Source: Nannochloropsis salina CCMP1776 | Taxonomy: Eukaryota > Sar > Eustigmatophyceae > Eustigmatales > Monodopsidaceae | Assembly (NCBI GenBank): GCA_004565275.1 | Contig: SDOX01000095.1 | Location: forward strand, 67,417 to 131,416 | Reading direction: 5' to 3' | DNA length: 64,000 nt | Shown: positions 29,980 to 41,757 of the stretch, in pieces | How positions within the stretch are numbered: the first letter of the stretch is position 1 | Layout of the letters: each line of letters begins with the position of its first letter | The notes under the pieces: model-generated | What the model saw: the letters and a program-made list of their open reading frames with translations, nothing else | Told to the model about the DNA's origin: nothing | Databases searched by the model: none | Position numbers and translations under genes: made by a program

Positions 29980-32900
29980 CTAGTTTACTGCATGTCTTTC
30001 GCGTGCTCCTTGCTGACCTGCCCGGCCTGGGCCCCCTCCTCGGTTGTTCCGCGCTTGCCGTCCCCCCCGACCCTGGTACTGCACACCAGGACTGCCACCT
30101 CGATACCCACGTCCATGCCCCTGCCTCAATGAATCATCCGTGATGTACGGGTTCTCGAGGGCGAAAAGGCGGACGGCTACTTGGAGGGCATCCTGTGTGG
30201 CGCTCGAGAGCCTGCCCTGGGGGTGCTTCAAAAAGGCCAGAAAAGCCTCTTCCAGACGCAGCCGCAAGACTTGCAGGTGTAAAGCCACCTCCTTGGGGCA
30301 CCGGAAAGTCATCCATTCATCTATCAGCAACAGGGCCTCGTCTCCGAGGCCAGCTTCATCGTCCTCGTCATTTTCTGTCTCCTCCACACCTGTTGCACCC
30401 TCATTGTCCTGCACAAGACTGCCTCCGCTCTGCTTTCTGACCGTCGCGTCCTCCCCCCTGCACACCCCACTTTGCCCATCCAGCAAGGTCCGGATGCCCC
30501 GCACCTTGGAATCTCCACACAGCAAGAAGATGCTCAGGACCGGGACGGGGGTAGTGTTGCTGATGACGAAAATGGAAGGCGTCCGGACTACCTCCGAGAA
30601 CACCAAAAACTCGGGACCTCCCCCCAATTCCCGATGTGACTCGGGGGTGCTCACCCGGGTGAAGCGGGAGCCAGGGTGGTAGTTCACGGAAGATTGGTGG
30701 AGCTTGGCTTTCTTCTGGCATGAGGTTGTGAAATTGACTTCCCCCACCCGCCGGCAGGCGACGCCAGGGTAAAGGCCTGCGCAAAGGACCGCCGTGAGTA
30801 AGGCCAGGCTCGGGGCCGAGCTTCTCTCTCTGGCGTTGCTGAAGAGGGAGGGATCAAAACCCATCGCCACCAGCTCCCGCACCATTTGCTTCGCCACGTC
30901 CAAGGCGGTCGAGAGGGTGGACCGCGACAGGAAATACCTATCGCAGTACCCAAAGGCGGCCTGCTGCCCCCCCCGGGCTAAGGCTGCCTCGTACCCCTGC
31001 AAAGCACTTAGAAGCGCCAGATGGTCGCTCATTGTCCCCATTGCCAACTCCTGCTTGGCCTTTTTCGCCTTGACCTTCATCTCCGCCGTCAAGGGGAGGA
31101 CAAAGGGGTCTCTGTAGGCAAGGGCACAGGCGACCTTGAGCGCCGCATCTCCACACCCCAACATTTGGCCCCACAGGACCATTTTTCCGACCCGCGGGTC
31201 CATAGGAAGGCGTGCCAGGGTCATGCCCAAGTCCGTGAGTTGCTCCTGGGCGGTAAAGGCTCCGATCTGCGTCAGCAAGTCGATCGCGTTCTTGACGGAT
31301 AGGTCGTGGGGAGCGTCCAAGGCCTTGCCCAGGAAACGCATGATCGAATCACCTTCCAGCCGCGACGCCTCCAGCCGCGATATATCTGGGTCTTTTTCAG
31401 TCCTATTTTCTTCCGCTGTGCATCCCTCTCCGTCCTCTAAGGACAGCACGGCCAGCAGCTCCGGGTTCATGGCGGGCTTGGTCTTGCTCTTGGCGGGGGG
31501 GCCTTGCCGCTCGTAGGGGTCGAAGCCGGGAGCCAGGCCGAGAAGCTTGGCCTGTAAGCAAAGCTCTTCCAAGGGCGTGGTCAGGAGCTCGGACTCCTTG
31601 AACTCCTTCAGGCTCTCGAACCGGCGTCGCGAGCACAGATGGAAGCACACGCCCGCCCGGACCCGCCCCGCACGGCCCCGGCGTTGGCGCGCCGAGGCCT
31701 TGGAGATCCAGGTGGGCTGGAGGGTGCAGAGTTTGAGGAAAGGGTCGTACGTCTTCTCCTTGACCCGCCCGCTGTCCACGACGAAGACCACGTCGTCGAT
31801 GGTCACCGAGGTCTCGGCAATATTGGTGGCCAGCACCACCTTGCGAACCCCCGGCGGGGGAGGCTTGAACACCTCGCGTTGCTGCTGGGAGGGAACCCCA
31901 GAGTGCAGCGGGAGGACCCAGGCCTTCTTTGCGTTCCCAAAATCAGGGTCCTGACGCAAAGCATCCCGGAGCCGAGAGATGTCGTCCCATCCGGGCAGGA
32001 AGACCAGGATCGCCCCCGGCCCATATCCAGACTTGTCGATGTAGCGGAGCAGCTGAAGGATGAGGTCATAGTCCACGTTTTCGTCGTCGAACGCGTACTG
32101 GTAGGCCCGCAAGGCCTCCTGGGCCTGGACCTCCGTGAGGCTAGGCATGGGGAACAGGACTCCCTCCCCCTCCGAGGCCCTGTGCCGGTAGGGTGGGCGT
32201 CCGCCCCCTCCCTCACACCCGAGTTCCTCCCCCTCCCCAGGGTCCTCCATTGCCGAGACGAAGCCTTCGGGCCCATCCACGTCCTTTGCCAGGGCCGCCG
32301 ACAGGTTCGCGGGCCCCAGCTGGCCAGGAGTCTCCGTCCAGTCCTCGTAATCGGGAACGAAGTCGTCCTCCCCCTCCAAGCCCTCCAGGAGCTTGGCCTC
32401 CAGGGCCTCGTAGCCATGCCCCGCCCCCTCCTCCCCCGGCCCCCCCTCCGGCGCCCCGTCGCACAGAACCACGTGCGTTCCAAACTCTTCGGGGGATCGA
32501 AAGCCCCGCTGTCCGCACATCTCGCACGTGTACACAGCTTTGGCCTCGCACAGGGTCCGGAGCAAGGCGTCCTCCCCCCTCGGTTTCGCGGCCCTTTTCC
32601 GCCCTCCCAGCGTCTGACTTCCTTCCTCCTTCCCTTGCCCCTGCTCTGGTGACTGCCCTGCCCTGTCGCCCCCCGCGCCCTTGCCCAGGCCCAGCTTCTC
32701 CAGATAGCTCGTCTGCAAGAGCGCGTCCTCCAAGTAGAATTCCCGGACGGGGTAGCAGGTGCTGCCGATGGTGGCCACGGGGCAGCCGTTGAAGTAGGCG
32801 GAAAGCTTTTCCGTCTGGAGAGTGGCGGACATGAGGATGAGGCGCAGGTCCGTAGGCCTCTGATAGCGGAGGAGGTCCCGGAGGATGATGAGGAGGAAAT

Positions 32901-34470
32901 CCGTGTTGCGGTCGCGCTCTGCCAGGCAAGTGTGGAGGGAGAGGAATTAAGGGGACCGCAGGGGAAACACGTGTCAATATGCCGTCACGGCAGGGGGGGG
33001 GGCAAGAGTGGAAACCGGAAGGTCTGAGGGAGTATAGTATAAAGGGGGTTAAAGGCTTGAGGAGACGGGCAGACGGACGAGGCCAGAGGACCCGAAGAAG
33101 GCGAGGGAGTCCCCTCCCCTCCATACCCAAGCAGGCAACCCACGGGGGCCCTTGGCGAGACTTAGGAGCGCCCTGCGCCCTTACAACCCCATTGGCCTAT
33201 CGGTTTCCCCCGCAATCCCCCGCCAGCACGCACCGTGGACCTCATCGATCATGATGACGTTGAACTCCCGTAGCTCCGGGTCCCCGCCCAGTTTCCGCAG
33301 GAGGACCCCGGGGGTCATGAACACCACCTGACTCTGCTCCGACACCTCCGACTCGAGGCGGATGTTGTAGCCGATTGTCTGCCCCACGGCCTCCATGCGC
33401 TCCGCCGCCACGCGCTCTGCTACGGCCACGGCGCTGATCCTCCGGGGCTGCGTCACCGCCATTTTCAACGAAGGCCCCATGTCGGGGTCGTCCAGCATAA
33501 ACTGAGGCACCTGCGTGGACTTTCCGCACCCGGTCTCGCCCGAGACGACCACCACAGGGTGCGTCTTGACCAAGCGCGTGACCAGGGCCGCGTGTTCCGC
33601 CGCCGGGAGCCGACGCCTGGCCTGGAGCATGGACGCGTAGCGGGGATGCCTGTCGCGCCGCGCCTGCTTCTCGGCATGTTCGGCGCGCCGACGGGCCAGG
33701 CGTTCTTTTTCCATGGCTGGATTGTACAGGCGTTGCTGCTTCTTGCTCAGGGACTGGCCCGTCTGGGTGGCCGGGACGGCCGCTCTCCCGCCAGGCGTGG
33801 GCCCCGGGCCCCTCAAATCAGCCACGCGTACGGCGCCCCCACGTCCTGTTTCCACGGCCGTAGGGTTTGCAGCACACGTGTTTGTCGCCTCTGAGGAGGC
33901 GGAGCGGGAGATGCACTGCTGCAACAGCGCCGCTCTTTCCTGGGACCTGACCGCGTGCCTGGCGAGGTGCCGACGGATGAGCCCCAAGGACTCCTTCTTC
34001 AGGTGAAAGGGTGGAAACCGGTCCAGGTCCTCGTCCTGCTCGTCCCCATGCCGGCCCTTCTTCTGCTTCTTGGAGACGGTGATGAAACGTTCTCCTTCCC
34101 CTTTCCCTTTGCTTTTCGACGTGAGGCCCAGTTGTTCGGCGAGGGCGTGCAAATATTTGCGCTGGGTCTTATCCAACGTAGGTGGGAAAGAAATTTCCCG
34201 CAGGTTAGAATCCTCCCGCAGCTCATTTAGTTGTGCGGTGAACGAAATACGTGTCTCCTCTGAAATGGCGCTACATGCATAGCTTTTCCGTGTGCTGGCC
34301 GGGGCCTGCTTCTTTTTCGGAAATGACATTACAGAAGGCTCTTGCACTAGATGTGCGCTCCCGTTTGTATAAGACACGTCAGGCGTGCTGTTGCTTCGTC
34401 CATTTTCCTGTCCTTTCAAGTCAGAATTTTTAAAGGTACCGCTTCTCTTTTGTTTATGATTACTGCGCAT
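29980..34470 (-). CDS. R3H-domain DExH-box RNA helicase with inserted zinc finger
   Basis: Two exons, 34470-33234 and 32918-29980, phase 1, about 1391 residues. An R3H single-strand-binding domain lies near residues 85-135 (R104-x3-H108 in QRKYLHALAEQL). The helicase core has GETGCGKST (about 311-319), TQPRRISAVAVAERVA, the DEVHERD box spanning the splice, MSATL (442), ATNIAETSVTIDD and QRRGRAGR; HA2 and OB-fold domains follow. Between the two RecA lobes sits a C2HC-type finger, YTCEMCGQRGFRSPEEFGTH then VVLC (Cys544, Cys547, His561, Cys565), plus an acidic insert. The R3H-DEAH/HA2/OB order resembles plant NIH/DExH6 and animal YTHDC2/DHX36-type helicases, which unwind RNA or G-quadruplexes. 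The C-terminus is Gly/Arg-rich. Intron 315 bp. Confidence 0.88.
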
Positions 34471-34933
34471 TATGTGACCCCTCGTCTGATGGACGATGCC
34501 TGGAGCAACGCACCAGGGCCCCCTTTCTGCAATACTTTGTCCGTCGCCGCGCCTGGTTTGATGTGTCCAAATGGCCGTAATAAATAATCATCAATGCTCT
34601 AGGCCGCAGTTTTGCGTGTGTGAGGGTGATTCATGCAAGACAGTGGGTAAGAAGGAGGAGGCTGCGACGCAACACTAACCTCCTCCCCCCCTTGTTCGTG
34701 ACGACTAGATGGTAGGAATAATCATTTCATAAGGGTGCCCGGGGTTGACGGCTTCCTCCATATCGCATTCTCGGCGTGAAGAAAAAAGAAGCACCACTTG
34801 TTAACTTTTCAGAGAAAAATTGCGAATCAATACATTTATGAATTATCGGAGAAAGGTATCAAAAAAGCTCCAGGGGCCCGGAGCTTTTTATCTATTGGCT
34901 ATTTCCAAATCATGCAATTTAATACTAGACACA
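34471..34933. other. spacer between minus-strand genes
   Basis: 463 bp holding the helicase promoter and the lipase 3' UTR. A small inverted repeat, AAAAAGCTCC..GGAGCTTTTT, lies at about 34861-34889 and could mark the lipase 3' end; nothing else seen. Confidence 0.4.
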
Positions 34934-36748
34934 TCAGCATGATGCGCGACTCTGGGTAATGGTTAACGTCTCCTCGTGAGAGATCACGCCCATATCGCCA
35001 CACTGACTAGTGTTGATATCTTTTTCCTCGAAAAAAACTGCTGATCCTCCTTCATTTCCCAAAACTGTCTTCACATCATCATTTCCGCTGTCTTGCCGCC
35101 GCAGCGTCTGAATAGCTGGGTGCAGAAGGCCGCCGTGACTCATGCGCTCGGCAAAGCGATATCCCATCTCAACCAACCTGGACAAGCCTGCTGGGTCAGA
35201 CAGGGCGATAAAATCCTTGGTGTGGGAGGCGCCCAGCAACTCGTCCTCCACGTAGTCAAACGTCACCTGTTGAGCGTCCGCCAAGTGGGCCGGCAAGTCC
35301 CGGCGGCCCGCCAGGATGGAGCCATCCATGCAGGGCCAACCTCGCCAGAGCCGAAAAGGCTTCCCGTCCATGACAAGGGGCAGATGGGCCGAGGCCAAGC
35401 ACGTCTCGATCAGGTCCTCTTTGGAAGCAAAGTCCGTCACGTGGCAACGGCGGTAGGGCAAACACAACACAGAAATGTGCACGCGGCCGGCGCACAGCTC
35501 CGCCGCATTGTCGGGCAGCACCTCCCACAGCCAGTCCCGGACGACGGCCCCCCAGACCCCGACCAGGCCCATGGCTCGCTCGTAGACCTTATACCGGTGG
35601 AGGATTCGCACGGCGGTTTCGGTGGCGTGGTGGGCGTCCACGTGGCAGGCCATCAAGGTGGCAGTCAAGCTCCCCGCCGAGGCCCCCACCAGCTTTGCCG
35701 ACCGCAGGTCAAAATGCTGGTTCAGAAAGGTCGCCACACCCGATTGCCAGTAGAAGAATTTTCCTCCGCCGGGAAAGTTGACCACGAGCTCGCCGTGCCC
35801 GCTGCTGCTCCGAGACCGGGAGAGGGCCGGGGGGGGCGTGGTGGGTTCGACTGGGAGGGACTTGGCACGCCGGATTCGTGCTGGAGGGTAAAAAAGGAGC
35901 GGGGGGCATCCCAGAGGGAAAGGGGTGCCAGGGTATTGGCCCAAAACGGGCGGCTCCTCTCTCTCTGTGCGCAATGGATGACCGGGCCCGTCTGTGGGGC
36001 CCATGTGCGTGCTCCGAACCGGCACCTCCACCACCTCGAACAGGGGGGTCTCTTCCATCAGTCGTTCCCGCTCTAAGAGAGTCTCCACGTCAGCGCAGGA
36101 TAGGTTGCGCTTATACCTACTTGAGGTTCTGGGCATCCCCAGAGGGATCAGTTGAGCCAAGCCTGCTAGCAAGAACTGCGCTTTTCCACGGGAAAGGCTC
36201 TTTTTGACCGATGTAGAGGCGATGCATACGCTCAGACTACTAGCATGCTGCAATGTTACAGGTGGTGAGGGTGGCGTCATTTCCTGCGGTGGTCTCTGCA
36301 TCGGCTCCAAGGAGAACTCGTGCTGGTACTGATCAGGAAGGATGGGGGTCTCCAACGCGTTCAAAGAGGATTCAGCGTCACCACATCCACGATTACCTGA
36401 ATCGTCTCTGACATTGTCTCGCGCATGACACAGCTTGGACCTACTTTCTCCCGCGCCTATGTCTCTGGGCGCCATCAGCTCTCTCCCACTATCCCCCTGT
36501 GGGGCCATCGCTCTGGCCAAGCCTCGCGCCAAACAGCCTCGCTCGACCGCGCCTGTCGAAAAAGAGGGTAAATATGTTTGAAATGAATGGGTAAGAAAGA
36601 GCTTGACAGAGCACGCCACAGCCTTCTCGCCGGAGGAGCTCTTTGATGTGTGTGAGGCAGTCTGGCTACTCTTCCAGCAGCCGCTCCTCCAGGGACGGCC
36701 CATGCTGAACTTCAACTTCTCTTTTCCAAAGCCACCCCAGAAATGCAT
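34934..36748 (-). CDS. patatin-like phospholipase
   Basis: Open frame of 604 residues. The catalytic domain spans about residues 325-540: oxyanion loop FPGGGKFFYWQSGV, nucleophile elbow LVGASAGSLTATL (G-x-S-x-G, Ser near 356) and the second dyad residue in CMDGSILAG (Asp near 474; D-G-S instead of the common D-G-G/A). Patatins are acyl hydrolases acting on galactolipids, phospholipids or triacylglycerol. The N-terminal 320 residues are Ser/Pro-rich and probably disordered, with many basic and Ser sites. A pyrimidine stretch ending TTTTTCGACAG at about 36549 may be a splice acceptor, so the first 65 residues could be intron and upstream exon rather than as drawn. Confidence 0.8.
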   Translation of the reverse strand: MHFWGGFGKEKLKFSMGRPWRSGCWKSSQTASHTSKSSSGEKAVACSVKLFLTHSFQTYLPSFSTGAVERGCLARGLARAMAPQGDSGRELMAPRDIGAGESRSKLCHARDNVRDDSGNRGCGDAESSLNALETPILPDQYQHEFSLEPMQRPPQEMTPPSPPVTLQHASSLSVCIASTSVKKSLSRGKAQFLLAGLAQLIPLGMPRTSSRYKRNLSCADVETLLERERLMEETPLFEVVEVPVRSTHMGPTDGPGHPLRTEREEPPVLGQYPGTPFPLGCPPLLFYPPARIRRAKSLPVEPTTPPPALSRSRSSSGHGELVVNFPGGGKFFYWQSGVATFLNQHFDLRSAKLVGASAGSLTATLMACHVDAHHATETAVRILHRYKVYERAMGLVGVWGAVVRDWLWEVLPDNAAELCAGRVHISVLCLPYRRCHVTDFASKEDLIETCLASAHLPLVMDGKPFRLWRGWPCMDGSILAGRRDLPAHLADAQQVTFDYVEDELLGASHTKDFIALSDPAGLSRLVEMGYRFAERMSHGGLLHPAIQTLRRQDSGNDDVKTVLGNEGGSAVFFEEKDINTSQCGDMGVISHEETLTITQSRASC

Positions 36749-37332
36749 TCAAGTGCCTACTGCCTCACGGTATAAAAAATGTCCAATTGCTGTAACTTGA
36801 ATGTCAGTGATGGTAGCGGGGAAGACATTTTCCTGCAACAGCTCGTGCGACTAAATAGGCAATGGGCGAGGTCGGGCGAGCGGGAGGGCGAAGAGAACCG
36901 CCCACTGCCGAACTGCTGCACAACGAGGTACCAACAGAGAGACAATGCTGCAGTAGATATTGGTAGTCTTAACCACTGGCTGAAGATCTTCATGAAAGGA
37001 CGCACGCGCGCGAGACAGCCGTCAGCTCGTACGTTTCTAAAGTGCCACGTGCTTTTGTTGTGTAGCACAACGCGACCTTCTGCCGTGTGGGAGGTGGCGA
37101 AGGACGCTTTTCCGTGTTGGAGTACAAAAGACGAACCCGCTTACCCAGAGACATGACAAGGTTTTCAATGAACGCAAAATTCCATTTTCATGAAAAAAAG
37201 CCACAAAGAATTCGAAAGCGCGTAGCTAAGGTTCGTTTTGACCATCGCTTTTCTCCCTTCTCGTTTACAAGGCATGTTATGTCCTCCCTTCAGATCCTTA
37301 CTTTCCCATGCAGTATTCCGCTACAGCGTGTG
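36749..37332. other. spacer between minus-strand genes
   Basis: 584 bp: promoter side of the lipase and 3' side of the aminotransferase gene. Nothing recognised. Confidence 0.5.
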
Positions 37333-38927
37333 TCAAAGCATAAATGTTGGGCCTCCGCGTATTTTCCCCACGGCAAACGCGAGGGGCAAGGCGATCAAGA
37401 CCAGGCCCATCAGGTAGCCGTCCGCCCGCCGCCATCGCTGCAGCCCTCGCCATCCTCTTTGCACCAGGCCCCCTTGAGTATACTCTTGGTAAGGCACAGG
37501 GTCAAGGAAGTTCACGTCCATGTCACGGACAAGCAGGGCGTCAAGTTCCTTGAAAACGGGCCCCGGCTTCCCGTCCCCTATCACGTGGCCGTCAATGCGC
37601 ACGATGGGCAGCACAGAACCCCCCCCCAGGCTGAAGGCCTCCTTCGCAGAGAGGAGCTCCGCAAGGGTGATTTGATGGTATTCCACACCAGACACGATGC
37701 CTGTGTGCGGTGATAAGAGAACAAAAAGGGGGAGCACAGGACTTAGGGGGGCGGGCATAGAAGGAAGACGGCTTCAAAAGTCCAATCTTGTGGAAACATA
37801 CCGCTCCCGACACGCCTACCTTGCGGGAGTAAAGAATCTACGGCCAGCTCCCACAACCTTTTCACGGTGGTGCCGGCCAGTATACGCTCGAAGGGGGGGG
37901 TGCGTAGCACCCCTTCCTGTGTGAGGATCGCGACATTGCCGATGGAGCTTTCGGCCAAAGCCCCTGAGGGCTCGAATTGGATGCCTAAGAATCCTCCCTA
38001 TCCGTGGTCAGCATATGTATGGTAGGCAAGCGTGAGATAGGCATTCCCATTCTGAAAGGGGCCTCGGGGGCGTTTCTTCAAGAGCAAAGTGGCCTTTGGC
38101 ATGGGGGAAAGAAGAAAGCTACGGGCAGTCAGACGGCCAAGTCGAGGCCGTATGAAAGGCAACATTGGTTTACAGAGTGCAGGCAATTACCTTGTCCTCG
38201 GCGGCTTGGCAGACGAGGGCGTTGATCAGGTAGTTGGTCGACTTCATGGTCGCCAACAAGGGGTTCTTGAGCGGGATGTCCTCCACCACATGCTCGGTGA
38301 TCCCCTGCAGCTTGAGGTCACCTTTGGAGGAATAGCGATGGACCATGACAAAGAAACCGCTGCTTGTCGTCTCTTTCGCGCTGATAGCGAAGTTCCCACG
38401 CCCTGTGAGGAGGACATGGGGGGCGTCCGATATGCCAAAGGAAAGACGTTCAAATAGTTGAGACACGCTACCTTCCCTCCGTTCGCTTATTCGGCATCTA
38501 CTGCACCTGATGTCATCCAAAAGCGGACAAAGACATCGTCTCGCACTTGACTGGCCGCCACAGTGCTTAGTATGATGTGTCGGAGTTCTTCCTTCGTGAA
38601 GGCCGGATGAATGCGTGCCAAACCCGCAGACCGTAACAACCTGTCCAAATGGAAATCCAGGCCGTAGCAATAGCCACGCGACACATTAGCAGTATCGAAG
38701 ACGGCATGTCCTCGATGCACCATGTGCTCGTCCATGGGAACTGTCATTAGGGCCGGGTCAGTGACGATACCGCCGAGCACGGAGCTGTAGAATGCCAGAA
38801 AATCAAAAGCACTTCTGGGTAATTTTTGCTGCATGGCGTAAAAAGCATCGTCCAAGTCCATCATAGGGGGTCGAAGAGGCCCCGGGGGCGAGCTCCGCCG
38901 CGTCTTTTTGGCAGAAAGCATTCCCAT
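37333..38927 (-). CDS. class IV (D-amino-acid/branched-chain type) aminotransferase with C-terminal membrane anchor
   Basis: Four exons: 38927-38507, 38402-38191, 37997-37820, 37700-37333 (phases 1, 0, 1), 392 residues. Fold-type IV PLP motifs: FYSSVLGGIVTDPALMTVPM, HRGHAVFDTANVSRGYCYGL, GRGNFAISAKE, the PLP lysine in ATMKSTNYLINAL (Lys194), and LGIQFEPSGALAESSIGNVA with LAGTTVKRLWELA. IGDGKPGPVFKELDALLVRD ends the catalytic part. It belongs to the DAAT/ADC-lyase/BCAT superfamily; substrate cannot be read from sequence. Unusually the protein ends with a hydrophobic segment (GYLMGLVLIALPLAFAVGK, about residues 363-381) preceded by Arg-rich sequence, suggesting a tail anchor. Every junction restores a conserved motif, so the model is solid; a further 5' exon (targeting peptide) is possible. 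Confidence 0.85.
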
Positions 38928-39606
38928 TTACGTAGTCCGGGAAGCCCGTCGCAGGCGGTTTGCTGGTTGAAGCCAGAGGGAAAGGGCCGGTCGGCAAGAA
39001 GAAGTTTACGGCACTATCGTGAAGGATTTGACAGATGCAAATACTTTTGAGTGATAACGATGATGTAAAACATGTTTTGTGCTGCAGCGAGAAGCCGAAA
39101 GACATGGCTCTATTAGGTATTAACCTCCCCGAACAAACCTCCCCCACCTGTAAAACGTCCAACACTGAGTAAAGGGAGGACTATGATAAATGTGACATGC
39201 CAAAGAAATTGATTTTTTTACCCTAAAAGATGGAGGCTACATTCTTTCTTTTTCGCCACAATCCAGAGTGACGCATGCAAATGTCCTCCCCCCCTCCCTC
39301 TCTCCCTCGCAGTTGTCGGCATTGCCAGCTTTCACAACATGATTTATTCAATCGACAATATGTAATGAGCTTCTTCAGGCCCAAGAAACATCTTGTTGTA
39401 GGCCATTCTAATGTCCAGATACCTCCAATAAAGAGTCATATACACAGCAAATTGACTCCCTTTTTCATACGTTTATCAACACGCACACACTGGAACCTCG
39501 TTTCATGGTGGTCCCGCCTCTGATCCAGTGATGGCCTCTTCTTTTTTAGACCTTCGATGAACAGTCACGCCGTACGCCCATCTTCACATGGCCACCCTCA
39601 TGTCTC
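38928..39606. other. spacer between minus-strand genes
   Basis: 679 bp, AT-rich; upstream of the aminotransferase, downstream of the Cys-rich gene. No gene recognised. Confidence 0.5.
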
Positions 39607-40926
39607 TCATCCTACGGAGGAAACCAAAGCCGGGACGCATGACATCAAAAAGGGAGGCGAGTCGAGGTTTTTTCCCCTCTCCCGCGGACCTTGCGCAGGT
39701 GGTGTGCCCGATCCAGTGACTTCGGCCTCCTTGGTACCCTTTCCACCAGACGTCTCAGCGGTAGTTCTCGCCTCGTAATGCACATCTGGGACGGACTGGC
39801 CGTGAGCGATGGGTGAACGCAATGGTGATGTGGGCGGAGCTACCTCCACCCCCGCATCTCTCATCTGCTGTCGTTCCCGGGCCTCTTGGAAAATACGCTC
39901 CTGTTCTTTCGCGAGCTCGACTTCGCGCTCCTCCGTCTCCCGCAGCGTCTTCTCCTTGGCCAGTCGCTGGTGCTCACGACTTCGGCAGGTCTCACACAGG
40001 CAATCCACACACGCGCAGTGCCCGCCCGCGCAGCCCCGACAAATCAGACACTTCCGACGCCCTTTACACTTGCAGGCCCGGCTGTCGCCCTCCCGGCCAT
40101 TAGGCGTGCAGCATATGGCCACCTTCTTTCCCTCCCCAACGGTCGTTCCTAGAGCCGCCATCGCCGCAGCACATTCCTCTTTGTTAGTGTGCACCTGACA
40201 GCCATGGGACCCCGCGCGCCACCTAGAGTCCAAACGTTTGCCACGGCCAGCATTGGGGGTTTTAAGGCGGCGTTTTGGGGTCGTGGTGGCCATGAGAAGG
40301 GGGGGGCTCGGAACCTCACTTCCATCCCCAGAATCCGCACTGCCGGTGGTGCCGCCGAGGGAAGACTTCCCCGTTGCGGACTTCGTGGTCGCATTTTTCC
40401 TCCGAGACGACCTGGACTTGTCCAAAGCGCCTTTTGCAACCTCGGTATTCCCTGCTTTTGCGTGGTGTACGGCGGCGTCCGTCTTGAGCAGATTTGCCGC
40501 CTCCTCCATCTCCTCGGATGCACGCTCTCCTGTCCTCCCCGCCACTCCTTTTTCGTCGCTCTGCCCCACCAGTGTGGCACTCGTATCGTCCCTCCGAGGG
40601 GTGTGAGGAGAGTGCCCTTGCCCTGCTCGACCGGAAAACACGGGCCACCCGGGGATGGGACTCACCTTTTCCTTTCCATCGTCTGGGGCGTCGGTCGCAG
40701 TATTTAGTCCAAAGTGCTCCTCTTTGCTTCGGCTACTATGTTCCATGGTTGCGGTGGCCAAAGCGTTTAATCTTTTGCTAATCGGTTTCGACTGTCTCCC
40801 TGCCGTTGGGGCAAGACAGCTGGCACTTTGGTCGGCCAAGACTCCGTTGGTCAGAGGCAAGGGGCTGACATAGGGCACCATTTGATCACTGCTGGTGCTG
40901 CAGCTGTGGTCTATTATTGTTACCAT
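39607..40926 (-). CDS. unknown protein with compact cysteine cluster
   Basis: Open frame ending at 39607; the ATG at 40926 (MVTIIDHSCSTSSDQ) gives 439 residues and fits the drop in coding character upstream, although the frame is open to 41118. The first 270 residues are Ser/Thr/Lys-rich and disordered. Around residues 290-345 comes a dense Cys cluster: VAICCTPNGREGDSRACKCK, then GRRKCLICRGCAGGHCACVD, then CLCETC, with spacings C-x-C, C-x2-C, C-x2-C, C-x-C, C-x2-C, which suggests binding of several zinc ions. A charged helix (KEKTLRETEEREVELAKEQE) follows, predicted coiled coil. I do not recognise the family; a chromatin or RNA-associated zinc protein is possible. Confidence 0.6.
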   Translation of the reverse strand: MVTIIDHSCSTSSDQMVPYVSPLPLTNGVLADQSASCLAPTAGRQSKPISKRLNALATATMEHSSRSKEEHFGLNTATDAPDDGKEKVSPIPGWPVFSGRAGQGHSPHTPRRDDTSATLVGQSDEKGVAGRTGERASEEMEEAANLLKTDAAVHHAKAGNTEVAKGALDKSRSSRRKNATTKSATGKSSLGGTTGSADSGDGSEVPSPPLLMATTTPKRRLKTPNAGRGKRLDSRWRAGSHGCQVHTNKEECAAAMAALGTTVGEGKKVAICCTPNGREGDSRACKCKGRRKCLICRGCAGGHCACVDCLCETCRSREHQRLAKEKTLRETEEREVELAKEQERIFQEARERQQMRDAGVEVAPPTSPLRSPIAHGQSVPDVHYEARTTAETSGGKGTKEAEVTGSGTPPAQGPRERGKNLDSPPFLMSCVPALVSSVG

Positions 40927-41757
40927 GGCTAGACGATGGTGAAAAACACTGTGTGATGAGAGGGAGAGATGGGCAAAGGACTTGAAGGCATATGCTCTGA
41001 TCCGGAAACGAGGTGGGATCGGACCGTGCAAGCAAGGGTCACAAACTTCGCGCTTTGCATACGCCTTCCTTCGCCAAACAATATAATTACATATGAGCCT
41101 GTACGCTGTTGCGTTCAATCATACAGAGGGCGCTTTGACTCTCAACCACACGCTAATTGCTCCAAGACGCTAACTCCAACTACCCGGCGTATCCAAGCTC
41201 CTTAAGGAAGAAGCGTCAAGTTACGGGCAAGCACGCATCTAAGCCCCGATTGAATACTAAGTACCACAAGAACTTCCTAAAATCTTACTAATAATCAAGT
41301 TTAGAGAGGTTTGAAACGCTCTCGTGGACAGGTATTCATCATCAGGACGGTCAAAGCCAATATATGGACGTGAGATTTCTCATCCGGGTATGCTTTTCTA
41401 CCCCCAGTGCTAGGGTTGATACAGTCCCTTCCATGAAGTCGCCATTGAGGTGATGTGCTGCGAGTTTAAGTGAATTCGAGCTCGGGAAACGTACTTGCTA
41501 CGGAATTCAATTTAAAAAGAAAAAAATTGAACGCAACCAAGGCAGACTTTCCGTACTCCTTTTCCTTTCAAAGAGCCCTTTCCCAGTTACCGTGATCTTC
41601 ACGCATAGGCGAAAAGGACTGCCATTCTGGATTGACACGTAAACCCCCCAACACTTTGTGGACCCTCTGATATCGTCTGCTCGTCTCAAAGCGCGTCTGG
41701 TAAGAAGTCAGGAGCACTTCCCGCCTACCACCCGACCACATATCGGCCGCGACCCGA
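40927..41757. other. spacer between minus-strand genes
   Basis: 831 bp including the promoter side of the Cys-rich gene and the 3' region of the eL8 gene. No gene recognised. Confidence 0.5.
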
